43,447 bases of DNA from the NCBI GenBank assembly GCA_027066365.1, contig JAMONV010000031.1:1-43447 (forward strand), written 5' to 3'. Below the pieces are notes generated by a model that was not told where the DNA came from, searched no databases, and was given only the letters and a program-made list of their open reading frames with translations. The first letter of the stretch is position 1. Every line of letters begins with the position of its first letter. Shown in pieces: positions 9,129 through 17,400 of the stretch. The DNA comes from Flavobacteriales bacterium (GTDB lineage: Bacteria > Bacteroidota > Bacteroidia > Flavobacteriales > Flavobacteriaceae). The position numbers and the translations under genes were made by a program.

Positions 9129-10145
9129 ATGGTAAAAAAATTTTTTTTATGGCTTCTTATTTCGATTTTTTCCGCAGCCTTATTTCTGTATTATGTGGCT
9201 TTTACATCGAATGTACTTCGAACTACCGAAATGATTGTGGAACCGGGGACCGGGATTGACAAATTGGCAGATCAATTGGCTCCCGTGCTTAAACATAAGA
9301 AGACATTTTTGCTTACGGCCAAGCTAAAGCGCTTCAAACGTCCTATGCCGGGAAAATATCATATTTCCGCCAATAGCACCAATAACGATTTGATTAACTT
9401 ATTGCGATCGGGAAGGCAAACTCAGGTGGAATTGATTTTTAACAATATACCTTCATTGAGTGAATTGGCCGGAAAAGTATCCCGTGTAATCGCCCCCGAT
9501 TCTTTGGCGATTCTGACGGTCATGAAAGATGAAAATTTTCTGAAAGCCAAAGGGTTTACGATAGAGACGGCTTTGTTGATGTATATTCCGAATACATACA
9601 AATTTTATTACTTCACTTCACCCGAAATTTTCAGGGAACGGATGTGGAAGGAATACCGCCGGTTTTGGAACAAAACCCGTTCGGCCAAAGCAAAACGATT
9701 GAATTTAAGTCCCGTGGAAGTAGGCATTTTGGCTTCCATTGTGCAAAAAGAAACCAATATTCCCGCAGAAAAACCGGTTATTGCCGGAGTGTATCTCAAC
9801 CGATTGCGACGGGGCATGAAATTACAAGCCGATCCCACTGTGGTTTTTGCTTATCGAAAGGCTACGGGAGACACCACGGTAATCCGCCGCGTGCTGAATA
9901 AGCATTTGGCTATTGATAATCCATATAATACTTATATGTATTCCGGTTTGCCGCCGGGCCCAATCACCATGCCCGATATTTCCACTATTGACGCCGTGCT
10001 GAATGCCGAGCAACACGATTATCTTTATTTTGTCGCCGATCCTGCTAATCCGGGACATCATTTATTCGCCAAAACACTGTCGGAACATCAACGAAATGCA
10101 GCACGGTATCGAAGCTTGTTAAACCGCAGAAAAATAATGAAATAA
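9129..10145 (+). CDS. mltG: Endolytic murein transglycosylase
   Basis: MltG (YceG) cleaves nascent glycan strands within the chain and sets their length. Residues 5-26 are a single N-terminal membrane anchor; a LysM-like subdomain with PGTGIDKLADQL follows; the catalytic domain has Glu208 in ASIVQKETNIP, then GVYLNRLRRGMKLQADPTV and YNTYMYSGLPPGPI, all signatures of the family. The 338-residue length is normal. It converges on the MeaB gene; the 185 bp between the two stops holds nothing I recognise. Confidence 0.96.
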   Translation: MVKKFFLWLLISIFSAALFLYYVAFTSNVLRTTEMIVEPGTGIDKLADQLAPVLKHKKTFLLTAKLKRFKRPMPGKYHISANSTNNDLINLLRSGRQTQVELIFNNIPSLSELAGKVSRVIAPDSLAILTVMKDENFLKAKGFTIETALLMYIPNTYKFYYFTSPEIFRERMWKEYRRFWNKTRSAKAKRLNLSPVEVGILASIVQKETNIPAEKPVIAGVYLNRLRRGMKLQADPTVVFAYRKATGDTTVIRRVLNKHLAIDNPYNTYMYSGLPPGPITMPDISTIDAVLNAEQHDYLYFVADPANPGHHLFAKTLSEHQRNAARYRSLLNRRKIMK

Positions 10146-10330
10146 CCGGTCGAAATGAAATATCAAGTTCTACAAAATCATTGCGCAAGCGTATTTATTT
10201 GGATTTTTACAGGAATTTAGTCTTTGTGCCGGTTAGTGAAACATGTATGAGAAAAATTTACCGCATTTGGTCGCAATGTTTGCAATTTTTAATAAAGACT
10301 AATGATTAAAATTTTGCTAGAGAAGGTATT

Positions 10331-11389
10331 TTATTGTCCCAAGAAAACTTTCCAAATTTTTTCGGCTGCTTGATAGGGCATGATTCGTTGCTCTTGCATG
10401 GCTTTAATCATTATTTGCATATGGTTATGCAATTTAGGATTGTTCGTTAAGGCGTTTTTAAAGAAACCGGATAATATTTCGTCTAACCAAAATTGTAATT
10501 GGCGGTTTCGTTTTTCGATTAATGTGCCGGAATTTTTCATTTGTTCGTAGGCATTTTCCAGGATTTCCAACACTTTGTCGATTCCGCGGTTTTCAAGACT
10601 GCTAACACTGAAAACGGGAACTGCATTCGAACCGTTACTCAATTGAAGCGCATTGGCGAAAATTCTGGCTGCCGCTTGCGCGTGTTCTTTCAATATGCCG
10701 TCTGCTTTGTTGATAATGACGGCGTCGGCGGCTTCCATAATGCCGCGTTTGATACCTTGAAGGTCGTCGCCGGCAGCAGGAATTTTCAGTAATAGAAAAA
10801 AATCCGTCATATGCTTAACTTGCACTTCGGATTGCCCTACACCAACGGTTTCCACCAAAATGCGATCGAATCCGGCGGCTTCGCATAAAATCATGGTTTC
10901 ACGCGTTTTTCGACTAACTCCGCCCGGAACATTACCGGAAGGGCTCGGACGAATAAAAGCCGAATGTTCCGAAATCAATTGTTGCATACGCGTTTTGTCA
11001 CCCAAAATGCTACCGCGATTATCCAAACCCGTCGGATCGACGGCCAAAACCGCCACTTGATGTCCTTTTTCTAAATATAATTTTCCCAAGCGGTCGATGA
11101 ATGTGCTTTTGCCGGCACCGGGAACACCGGTGATACCTATACGAAACGAGTTGCCCGAATACGGCAAAACTTTTTCCACGATTTTTTCCGCCCGGGTCCG
11201 GTGTTCGTTTCTTTTGCTTTCGAGCAATGTAATCGCACGGCTCAAATAAGCGCGATCACCTGCAAGAATTTTTTCCATAAACATTTCCGGAGAAGGGAGT
11301 TCTTTTTTAAAATTTTTGTAATACTTTTCGATGCCGGGATTGACGGATCCGGAACGGGGAAGTTGATATTTTTGTTTTTTTTCGCTCAT
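10331..11389 (-). CDS. meaB: MeaB/ArgK-type G3E-related GTPase (methylmalonyl-CoA mutase chaperone)
   Basis: MeaB loads and protects the adenosylcobalamin of methylmalonyl-CoA mutase. Seen here are the Walker A GVPGAGKST (about residues 88-96), the family motif GSILGDKTRM, the switch region VETVGVGQSE, and the guanine-specificity NKADG. The start at the ATG at 11389 replaces a TTG at 11398. A TACACTTG (-7-like) at 11403-11396 lies only 6 nt before this ATG, so the transcript may be leaderless. No mutase gene is present in the window, so the partner must be encoded elsewhere. Confidence 0.92.
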   Translation of the reverse strand: MSEKKQKYQLPRSGSVNPGIEKYYKNFKKELPSPEMFMEKILAGDRAYLSRAITLLESKRNEHRTRAEKIVEKVLPYSGNSFRIGITGVPGAGKSTFIDRLGKLYLEKGHQVAVLAVDPTGLDNRGSILGDKTRMQQLISEHSAFIRPSPSGNVPGGVSRKTRETMILCEAAGFDRILVETVGVGQSEVQVKHMTDFFLLLKIPAAGDDLQGIKRGIMEAADAVIINKADGILKEHAQAAARIFANALQLSNGSNAVPVFSVSSLENRGIDKVLEILENAYEQMKNSGTLIEKRNRQLQFWLDEILSGFFKNALTNNPKLHNHMQIMIKAMQEQRIMPYQAAEKIWKVFLGQ

Positions 11390-11441
11390 GGTTTTCAAGT
11401 GTAAATATCCGAAAAAATTACGTAAAATCCGGTTTTTGATT

Positions 11442-11449
11442 TAACTTTG
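11442..11449 (+). promoter_or_regulatory. -7 element TAACTTTG almost touching the rsmB-like start codon
   Basis: TAACTTTG fits the Bacteroidota TAnnTTTG -7 box and ends 5 nt before the ATG at 11455. The expected start point falls on or next to the start codon, suggesting a leaderless mRNA. No convincing TTTG is seen at -33. Confidence 0.45.
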
Positions 11450-11454
11450 GTTCG

Positions 11455-12630
11455 ATGAAGTGGCATCCCAATCTTTTTAGTGCTTTACGTGAAGCCTTGG
11501 AGGTGTATAATCGTAGTGGCGTTAATCCGGAGGTTTTGCTTCGCCGTATGGTTAAAGAACATTTCCGGTGGGGGAGCCGGGATAGACGTTTGATTAGAAG
11601 CGCGTTATATGATATTATCCGGCATTGGCGATTTTATTCGTCGATGGCCGATGCATTCAAAGATACGGATTTCGCTACGGCCGTACTTATAGCTTACAGT
11701 TGTCATAAAGAAATGGAGCCGCCGGCATTTTTGTCGGAAATACCGGCTTGTCCGCCCTTGCCTGCATGGCAACCTCATCACAGCTATCCGGATTGGTTTA
11801 TTGAATCGGTTGTCGAGGATTTCGGACGTGATGAGGCTGAGGGTATATTGGAAAAATTAAATCAAGCTTCATTGCCGGTTATCCGAATCAATACTTTGAA
11901 AATTTCACCCGAAGAATTTAAGCGAAAGTTAAAGGAAAAAAAATATTTGTTCCGGAATATTTCCGGTTTGCCCGAAGCTGTGGTATTTGACCGGTTATAC
12001 AGGTTAACGAAAACACGTTGGTACAGGGAAGGTTTGTTTGAAATACAAGACGTATCGTCGCAGTTGGCGGGAAAATTTATTGATGCCCTGCCCGGACAAA
12101 CGGTAGTGGATGCTTGTGCGGGTGCCGGTGGAAAAACTTTGCAATTGGCTGCAATGATGCAAAACAACGGAAGCCTTTATGCTTTGGATGTCGACTCGAA
12201 AAAACTTCAAATATTAAAGGAACGTGCCCGTAGAGCAGGTGTCAGGAACATACGGAAAGTCAGCGTGGTTTCGGGCGAAATCCTAAAAAAAATGCGAAGC
12301 AAGGCCGATATCGTGGTGACGGATGTGCCTTGTTCCGGCAGTGGAACCTATCGCAGAAAGCCGCATTTGAAATGGAAATTCCAAATGGAGGATTGGCAAC
12401 GTGTTATTGCCGTTCAACGCCAAATTATTGATGATTATTCGAATATGGTCAGGCCTGGAGGTTATTTGATTTATATAACTTGCTCCATATTGAGCCGGGA
12501 AAACGATCGACAAGTGAAGGATTTTTTGGAACGCCATAAAAATTTTACCTTTGTTTCGGAACAAAAACTATATCCGCCGGCGTATGATTTCGACGGATTT
12601 TATATGGCAAAACTAAAAAGGGAGACATGA
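11455..12630 (+). CDS. RsmB/NOL1/NOP2/Sun-family RNA cytosine-C5 methyltransferase
   Basis: The enzyme uses S-adenosylmethionine to make 5-methylcytosine in rRNA. The first 140 residues form a NusB-like helical domain (RRLIRSALYDIIRHW). The Rossmann domain shows the SAM loop DACAGAGGKTLQL, the acidic ALDVDSKKL, motif IV DVPCSGSGTYRR with the product-release Cys, and motif VI YITCSI with the catalytic Cys. At 391 residues it is slightly short for RsmB (about 430). It overlaps the endonuclease gene by ATGA. The RNA target (16S C967 in E. coli RsmB) is inferred by family only. Confidence 0.88.
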   Translation: MKWHPNLFSALREALEVYNRSGVNPEVLLRRMVKEHFRWGSRDRRLIRSALYDIIRHWRFYSSMADAFKDTDFATAVLIAYSCHKEMEPPAFLSEIPACPPLPAWQPHHSYPDWFIESVVEDFGRDEAEGILEKLNQASLPVIRINTLKISPEEFKRKLKEKKYLFRNISGLPEAVVFDRLYRLTKTRWYREGLFEIQDVSSQLAGKFIDALPGQTVVDACAGAGGKTLQLAAMMQNNGSLYALDVDSKKLQILKERARRAGVRNIRKVSVVSGEILKKMRSKADIVVTDVPCSGSGTYRRKPHLKWKFQMEDWQRVIAVQRQIIDDYSNMVRPGGYLIYITCSILSRENDRQVKDFLERHKNFTFVSEQKLYPPAYDFDGFYMAKLKRET

Positions 12631-13673
12631 AAAAAATACTGATGTTTGTGTTTTTTTTGGGGCTGGTCGGCTCACTAACGGCGCAAATTCCGTCATATTA
12701 TAATGATGTGGATTTGACATTGCGAGGTCAGGATTTGAAGACGGAACTGGCCAATAAAATTATTGCAACGCATTCTTCGCAAGTGGATTATAGCGATTTG
12801 TGGGAAGTTTATCGTCAGAGCGATATATCCGTTACCGATTCGTCTAAGTTGTATTTGATTTACGGATGGGAAAACGGACAAGACGGCGATTGCCATAACG
12901 ATATTTTACGCGATACGATCAAACACGGCGGTTCGGTGGCCCGATGTGAATATAATCGCGAACATGTTTTTCCGCGTTCCTTAGGCAATCCCGATTTGGG
13001 CTCTACCGGTGCCGGTTCCGATGCGCACCATGTTCGTCCGGCCGATGTACAGCTCAATGGCAACCGCGGTAATAAGAAATTTTCGGCCGGGAGCGGTCAT
13101 GCGGGCACGGTTAACGGAAGTTTTTGGTATCCCGGCGACGAATGGAAGGGGGATGTAGCGCGTATCATATTATATCTTTACCTTCGCTACGATACACAAT
13201 GCTTGCCCGATTCCGTGGGAGAAGGTAATCCTGTAGCTTCGGATCCGCACATGGTGGATTTGTTTTTGCAGTGGAATGCGGAGGATCCGCCTTCGGAATT
13301 GGAAGACAGACGCAATGAAGCCGTGTATCAAATTCAAGGCAACCGGAATCCGTTTATTGACAATCCCTATTTGGCAACATTGATTTGGGGAGGTCCACAA
13401 GCCCAAGACCGATGGAATATGAGCGTGTTGCAGAACCGGTGGGAAAATCATATTTCGGTTTATCCCAATCCGGCGCATCAAGAAATATATGTGGAGGTGC
13501 CGGGTGAACCCTACGGATTGGAATTGCGTAACGTATCGGGACAGGTATTGCGTAGAAAAATCAATTTGCGAAGTGAAACCGTAATCGATGTGAAATCCTT
13601 GCCCGATGATGTTTACTTTCTCTTGATTTTCACCGACCGGAATCAAGTTTTAAAAAAAATAATCAAGCACTGA
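12627..13673 (+). CDS. Secreted endonuclease I (EndA/NucM family) with type IX secretion sorting domain
   Basis: The protein has a cleavable signal peptide (residues 1-19, cut after LTA), an endonuclease I domain with the beta-beta-alpha-metal motif NREHVFPRS (His113 the likely general base) and DAHHVRPAD, then a C-terminal domain of about 75 residues beginning SVYPNP and ending with a Lys-rich tail, as in T9SS type A sorting domains. It should degrade extracellular DNA and RNA after export by the Por/T9SS system. Its ATG overlaps the TGA of the methyltransferase gene; the pairing of an rRNA methylase with a secreted nuclease looks like simple co-transcription. Confidence 0.93.
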   Translation: MKKILMFVFFLGLVGSLTAQIPSYYNDVDLTLRGQDLKTELANKIIATHSSQVDYSDLWEVYRQSDISVTDSSKLYLIYGWENGQDGDCHNDILRDTIKHGGSVARCEYNREHVFPRSLGNPDLGSTGAGSDAHHVRPADVQLNGNRGNKKFSAGSGHAGTVNGSFWYPGDEWKGDVARIILYLYLRYDTQCLPDSVGEGNPVASDPHMVDLFLQWNAEDPPSELEDRRNEAVYQIQGNRNPFIDNPYLATLIWGGPQAQDRWNMSVLQNRWENHISVYPNPAHQEIYVEVPGEPYGLELRNVSGQVLRRKINLRSETVIDVKSLPDDVYFLLIFTDRNQVLKKIIKH

Positions 13674-13679
13674 TATTTC

Positions 13680-14801
13680 ATGACCAAATTTGCCGTAATC
13701 ACGCATGTTATCCACCGGTTACACGACGGTCGTCATTATGCCTATGGCCCCTATGTGAAGGAAATGAATTTATGGTTGAAATATACGGACGAATTTATTT
13801 TGGTTGCGCCCGAATCCGGCGAAAAGCCTTCCGCCATCGACTTGCCATATAGTAAAATTCCCGATCATTATCGTGTGCCGGCATTTAATATCACTTCAAT
13901 ACGTGAAGCCGTCAAAACCGTATTCAAATTACCCTTGGTTTTTTATAAAACTTGGTTGGCCATGCGCCGTGCCGATCATATTCATCTTCGCTTGCCGGGA
14001 AATATGGGATTGATAGGAAGTTTACTTCAAATATTATTTCCGCACAAACCTAAAACGGTTAAATATGCCGGCAATTGGGATCCTTCATCAAAACAACCTT
14101 GGAGCTACCGTTTGCAGCAGAAAGTTGTGTCCAATCCGAGATGGACCAAAAATGCCAAGGTTTTGGTGTATGGCCAATGGCCGGGACGGACGCAAAATAT
14201 TGTTCCTTTTTTTACGGCTTCATATTCCGAAAGCGAAATTGAAGAAATTCCCGAAAAACGGCCGGAGTTGCCCGTCCGGTTGATTTTTGCCGGTGCTTTA
14301 ATTCCCGGGAAACAACCATTGGTGGCATTAAAAGTTCTGCATGAATTATTGAGGCGCAATATCGATGCCGAAATGCATTTTTACGGTGACGGAGCGCAAA
14401 GAATAATTTTAGAAGATTATATCAAACAAAACGGCTTGGAGAAGAAAGCTTTTTTGCACGGAAAACAAAATGCCGAAACGCTAAAAAATGCGTATCGCAA
14501 GTCTCACTTTTTGGTTTTTCCAAGCTTGAGCGAAGGATGGCCCAAAGTGGTTATGGAAGCCATGACATGGAAATGTTTGCCCGTTACGACGAATATCTCG
14601 GCGGTTCCGTATATGTTGGGATACGGTGAGCGAGGCAGTATTGTAGCACCCGATCCGCAAGTTATGGCCGAAGAAATTATGACTTATTTGTCCCGTCCCG
14701 GTGAGTATCGGCGTAAAACGGAAGCGGGATTTCAGTGGGCTAAACAATTTACTTTGGAGCGATTCGAAGAGGAAATTGCCCGATTTTTGAAATCATCGTA
14801 A
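13680..14801 (+). CDS. Family 4-type glycosyltransferase (GT-B fold)
   Basis: The 373-residue protein has the C-terminal GT-B donor domain seen in GT4: RLIFAGALIPGKQP, the strand MHFYGDG, VFPSLSEGWPKVVMEAM with the retaining E-x7-E arrangement, and a terminal helix. The N-terminal half (ITHVIHRLHDGRHYAYGPYV) resembles polysaccharide-building enzymes. It starts 6 bp after the endonuclease stop and is probably part of the same transcript. No other envelope-sugar genes adjoin, so its product cannot be named. Confidence 0.82.
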   Translation: MTKFAVITHVIHRLHDGRHYAYGPYVKEMNLWLKYTDEFILVAPESGEKPSAIDLPYSKIPDHYRVPAFNITSIREAVKTVFKLPLVFYKTWLAMRRADHIHLRLPGNMGLIGSLLQILFPHKPKTVKYAGNWDPSSKQPWSYRLQQKVVSNPRWTKNAKVLVYGQWPGRTQNIVPFFTASYSESEIEEIPEKRPELPVRLIFAGALIPGKQPLVALKVLHELLRRNIDAEMHFYGDGAQRIILEDYIKQNGLEKKAFLHGKQNAETLKNAYRKSHFLVFPSLSEGWPKVVMEAMTWKCLPVTTNISAVPYMLGYGERGSIVAPDPQVMAEEIMTYLSRPGEYRRKTEAGFQWAKQFTLERFEEEIARFLKSS

Positions 14802-14840
14802 GCCGGGTTTATTATAATTTTTTGTATTTTCGTTTTTGCA

Positions 14841-15860
14841 ATGAAGACCTTTAAAAAAATTATTTCGGATATAGCCGGAGGGCTTGTGTCGCCTGTTTAT
14901 TTTTTGAGTGGGGAAGAAGCATATTTTGCCAAGAAAATAGAAGAAATACTCTTGAAAAATGTGGTCCCCGAAGAAGCCAAGACCTTTGACGAAGCCGTTT
15001 TTTATGCTTCGGAAATATCGCTTGACGATTTCCTGTTGCGTGCCGGAGCGTTTCCCATGTTGGCGCCCAAGCAATTATTGGTGGCACGCCAAGCCCAATA
15101 TTTTTTTAAGAGACAACAAGGCATTGAACGGCTGAAGCAGTATTTGAATAATAAACCTACTTTCACGGTGGTAGTGTTTCGCTATGACGGAAAACCGGGC
15201 GTAAAAATTAAAAATTTATTTAAAAAAGATTCCGAGAGTATTTTTTATGAAGCGCCGAAATTATATGAAAATCGAATGGGGGAGATTTTGAGCGAAATTT
15301 TTGCCGGGAAAAATTTCACGCTTGCTCCGAAATCACAAATGATGTTGCTTGAATATATCGGCATGGATTTGGCGCGGATGGAAAAAGAAGCCGAAAAATT
15401 ATCGGTGGTGTTTCCCGAAGGAGGAAAAATCACGCCGGAAATAATCGAAGAATACATCGGAATTAGTAAAGATTATAATTTTTTTGAATTGAAAAGCGCC
15501 ATTGCGCGCGGTGATATAAAAAAAGCAGTCAAAATCGCTTCGGTGTTCGGTAAAAATCCCAAGGAGTATGCCTTGATACCGGTCGTAGCGATGCTCTACA
15601 ATTTTTTTGTACAACTTTATCAATACCATACATTGCCTGACAAAAATAACCGTTCGGCAGTGGCGTCGGCCTTGAAAATCAATCCTTATTTCATTGAAGA
15701 ATATCGTATTGCCGCAAGGATTTATCCCATGAAAAGAATTTCGCGCAATATGGAGGTTTTGAAGGAAATCGATCTGAAATTGAAAGGCTTCGGCGGTCAA
15801 TACGAAACTTACCGGGATATTTTGAACGATTTAATTTACCGCATAATGCTATCATCATGA
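14841..15860 (+). CDS. holA: DNA polymerase III delta subunit
   Basis: HolA is the clamp-loader 'wrench' that opens the beta clamp. The 339-residue protein starts with the typical PVYFLSGEEAYFAKKIEEIL, followed by the AAA+-like core without Walker motifs and a C-terminal helical collar. The segments GMDLARMEKEAEKLS and GISKDYNFFELKSAI are strongly HolA-like. Its last codon overlaps the ATG of a 107-residue gene. A TATTTTCG box at 14825-14832 sits 8 nt before the ATG. Confidence 0.93.
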   Translation: MKTFKKIISDIAGGLVSPVYFLSGEEAYFAKKIEEILLKNVVPEEAKTFDEAVFYASEISLDDFLLRAGAFPMLAPKQLLVARQAQYFFKRQQGIERLKQYLNNKPTFTVVVFRYDGKPGVKIKNLFKKDSESIFYEAPKLYENRMGEILSEIFAGKNFTLAPKSQMMLLEYIGMDLARMEKEAEKLSVVFPEGGKITPEIIEEYIGISKDYNFFELKSAIARGDIKKAVKIASVFGKNPKEYALIPVVAMLYNFFVQLYQYHTLPDKNNRSAVASALKINPYFIEEYRIAARIYPMKRISRNMEVLKEIDLKLKGFGGQYETYRDILNDLIYRIMLSS

Positions 15861-16180
15861 AGAAACAACGCTACCGGGTTTTCCGTCCCAAATCCAAGGA
15901 AAAACTGAAAGGTTTTCTTGATCAATTATTCAATCGAACGCCACGCGATCATTATATGGTAAAAATCCATGCGCAAGTGCTCGGTGCGGAAGAATTATGG
16001 GCGCTATTGGAACCGTATGCCCATAAAATCGATTGGTATAGAAAGGTAAAATCATTGGTGTTTGTGCTGGACAATTACGATCCCGACGAAGTACCGGAAT
16101 TTGTAGTGGTGGCCCCTTCGGAGTTGGAGGCGTCGGACTTGATCGATTTTGAAGAAATAGAGCGGGAATTGGGCTTTTGA
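15857..16180 (+). CDS. Hypothetical 107-residue protein, coupled to holA
   Basis: I do not recognise this family. The protein is soluble, with a basic N-terminus (KKQRYRVFRPKSKEKL) and a very acidic C-terminal third (DNYDPDEVPEF to FEEIERELGF). Its ATG overlaps the holA stop (ATGA), so translation is coupled and a link to replication is possible but unproven. The composition and codon use match holA. Confidence 0.75.
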   Translation: MKKQRYRVFRPKSKEKLKGFLDQLFNRTPRDHYMVKIHAQVLGAEELWALLEPYAHKIDWYRKVKSLVFVLDNYDPDEVPEFVVVAPSELEASDLIDFEEIERELGF

Positions 16181-16238
16181 TTGAAGGGAGAAATTAATTT
16201 TGTTTTCGGTTTATTTTCTTCGGTTTATTTTCTGCAAG

Positions 16239-17036
16239 TTAACCCTGCTCGTCTAATGATTCGGTTCCCAATAATGCTTCGATTTTTTGACGTTTTTTTT
16301 CCAATTTTCTTTCCCAGCTTTGCCGGTTTTCTATCATATCACCGTAAATGTTCAAGCGGGATTGCAGACGGTTAAGCAACCAAATCATGTCTAGTAGATC
16401 GGACATGGAGGCCGGCTTGTTATTTAAGATTTTTTGCTCGTATTGATATTTGAAGATGTTGTATAACCTGCTGAAAACCAATTGATTAAATTGTTTTTTA
16501 TCCGGCTGTGCAAGCAAGGATTCCGTTTCTTCCAACAAGCTTTTTTTCGGATGAAGTCTTAAATACCATCGGATCGTTTCGTTAACATACCGGTCATATT
16601 TTTTGAAAAAGTAAGCGTTGAACAGATAATCGAAATTTTTTTCCAGCCGGTCGATATAACGGTTGGTTTGTTCCCACTCTGTGGTGGAGATTAATTTTCC
16701 GTAAGTAGTCAGGAATGATAAGGTTTGTTCTTTGATTTGCTGCGGGGCGTATTTGAATTTCTGAAGCGTGACAATTCTGTTATGCATTCCGGTTTTCCAA
16801 AACCGGCGCCATTTGTTTAAGTCGATTCCGGCAGGAAGGCCGAGCTCGTGACGGGGATAAATGTTTACTTGAAAAAAGCGGTTCCAAAAAGGTAAAATAA
16901 TTAATCCGATAATCATACTGACTAGAGATGCCGAAAAATCTTGCGTGAAAATAAGGGCGAAAATTCCCGAAATGATAAAAGAGACAGCTATAAAATAACG
17001 AAGAGCGACTAATATTTTGTATCCCAACAAATTCAT
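16239..17036 (-). CDS. Membrane-anchored coiled-coil protein of unknown function
   Basis: The 265-residue protein has two adjacent hydrophobic helices near the N-terminus (about residues 8-30 and 34-50), then a soluble part rich in aromatic and charged residues with predicted helices, ending in a Lys/Glu-rich coiled coil (WERKLEKKRQKIEALL). No catalytic motif is visible. It converges with the 107-residue gene and stands alone. Function unknown; the gene itself is well supported by length, start and composition. Confidence 0.75.
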   Translation of the reverse strand: MNLLGYKILVALRYFIAVSFIISGIFALIFTQDFSASLVSMIIGLIILPFWNRFFQVNIYPRHELGLPAGIDLNKWRRFWKTGMHNRIVTLQKFKYAPQQIKEQTLSFLTTYGKLISTTEWEQTNRYIDRLEKNFDYLFNAYFFKKYDRYVNETIRWYLRLHPKKSLLEETESLLAQPDKKQFNQLVFSRLYNIFKYQYEQKILNNKPASMSDLLDMIWLLNRLQSRLNIYGDMIENRQSWERKLEKKRQKIEALLGTESLDEQG

Positions 17037-17400
17037 TTTTTACATTTCCCGCGTGCAATTTAATATTTTTTCTACATATCGCCATAATTTTTTTTACAAC
17101 TAAGAATCGGTCGAATGATCTGGAAATTTTATTCGGGCATACGAATAAGGAAAAACGAATCGAAAGTATTTCGACCGATAATGACCGGGATGATATTTTT
17201 TTGAATATGCTAAAATAATATATCGCTGATTACCAGTGAATTTTCAACGGGGAGACAAATGTATCAAAAGTTACAGTGATGTTGGGAAAATCGGAATAAA
17301 GCTGATATAAGTCATAAGAAAAACAAGGATAAATGGATATAATCGTGGCAAATATTTGTAATTTTGAAATAAGAAGAATAGTGCGAAAATAAATTGCAAT
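17037..17400. other. Intergenic region upstream of nqrA
   Basis: 364 bp without a credible gene. It separates a minus-strand membrane-protein gene from the nqr operon and carries a TAATTTTG -7-like box at 17359-17366, 34 bp before nqrA. No good -33 partner, riboswitch or repeat was recognised. Confidence 0.6.
17359..17366 (+). promoter_or_regulatory. Candidate -7 element of the nqr operon
   Basis: TAATTTTG fits TAnnTTTG and lies 34 bp before the nqrA ATG, predicting a leader of roughly 25-28 nt. No clear TTTG is seen about 20 bp upstream. Confidence 0.45.

Noticed and set aside
10146-10330. TTTTAAT/ATTAAAA inverted repeat between mltG and meaB as a terminator
   Set aside because: The stem is only A/T pairs and lacks the GC core of a terminator.
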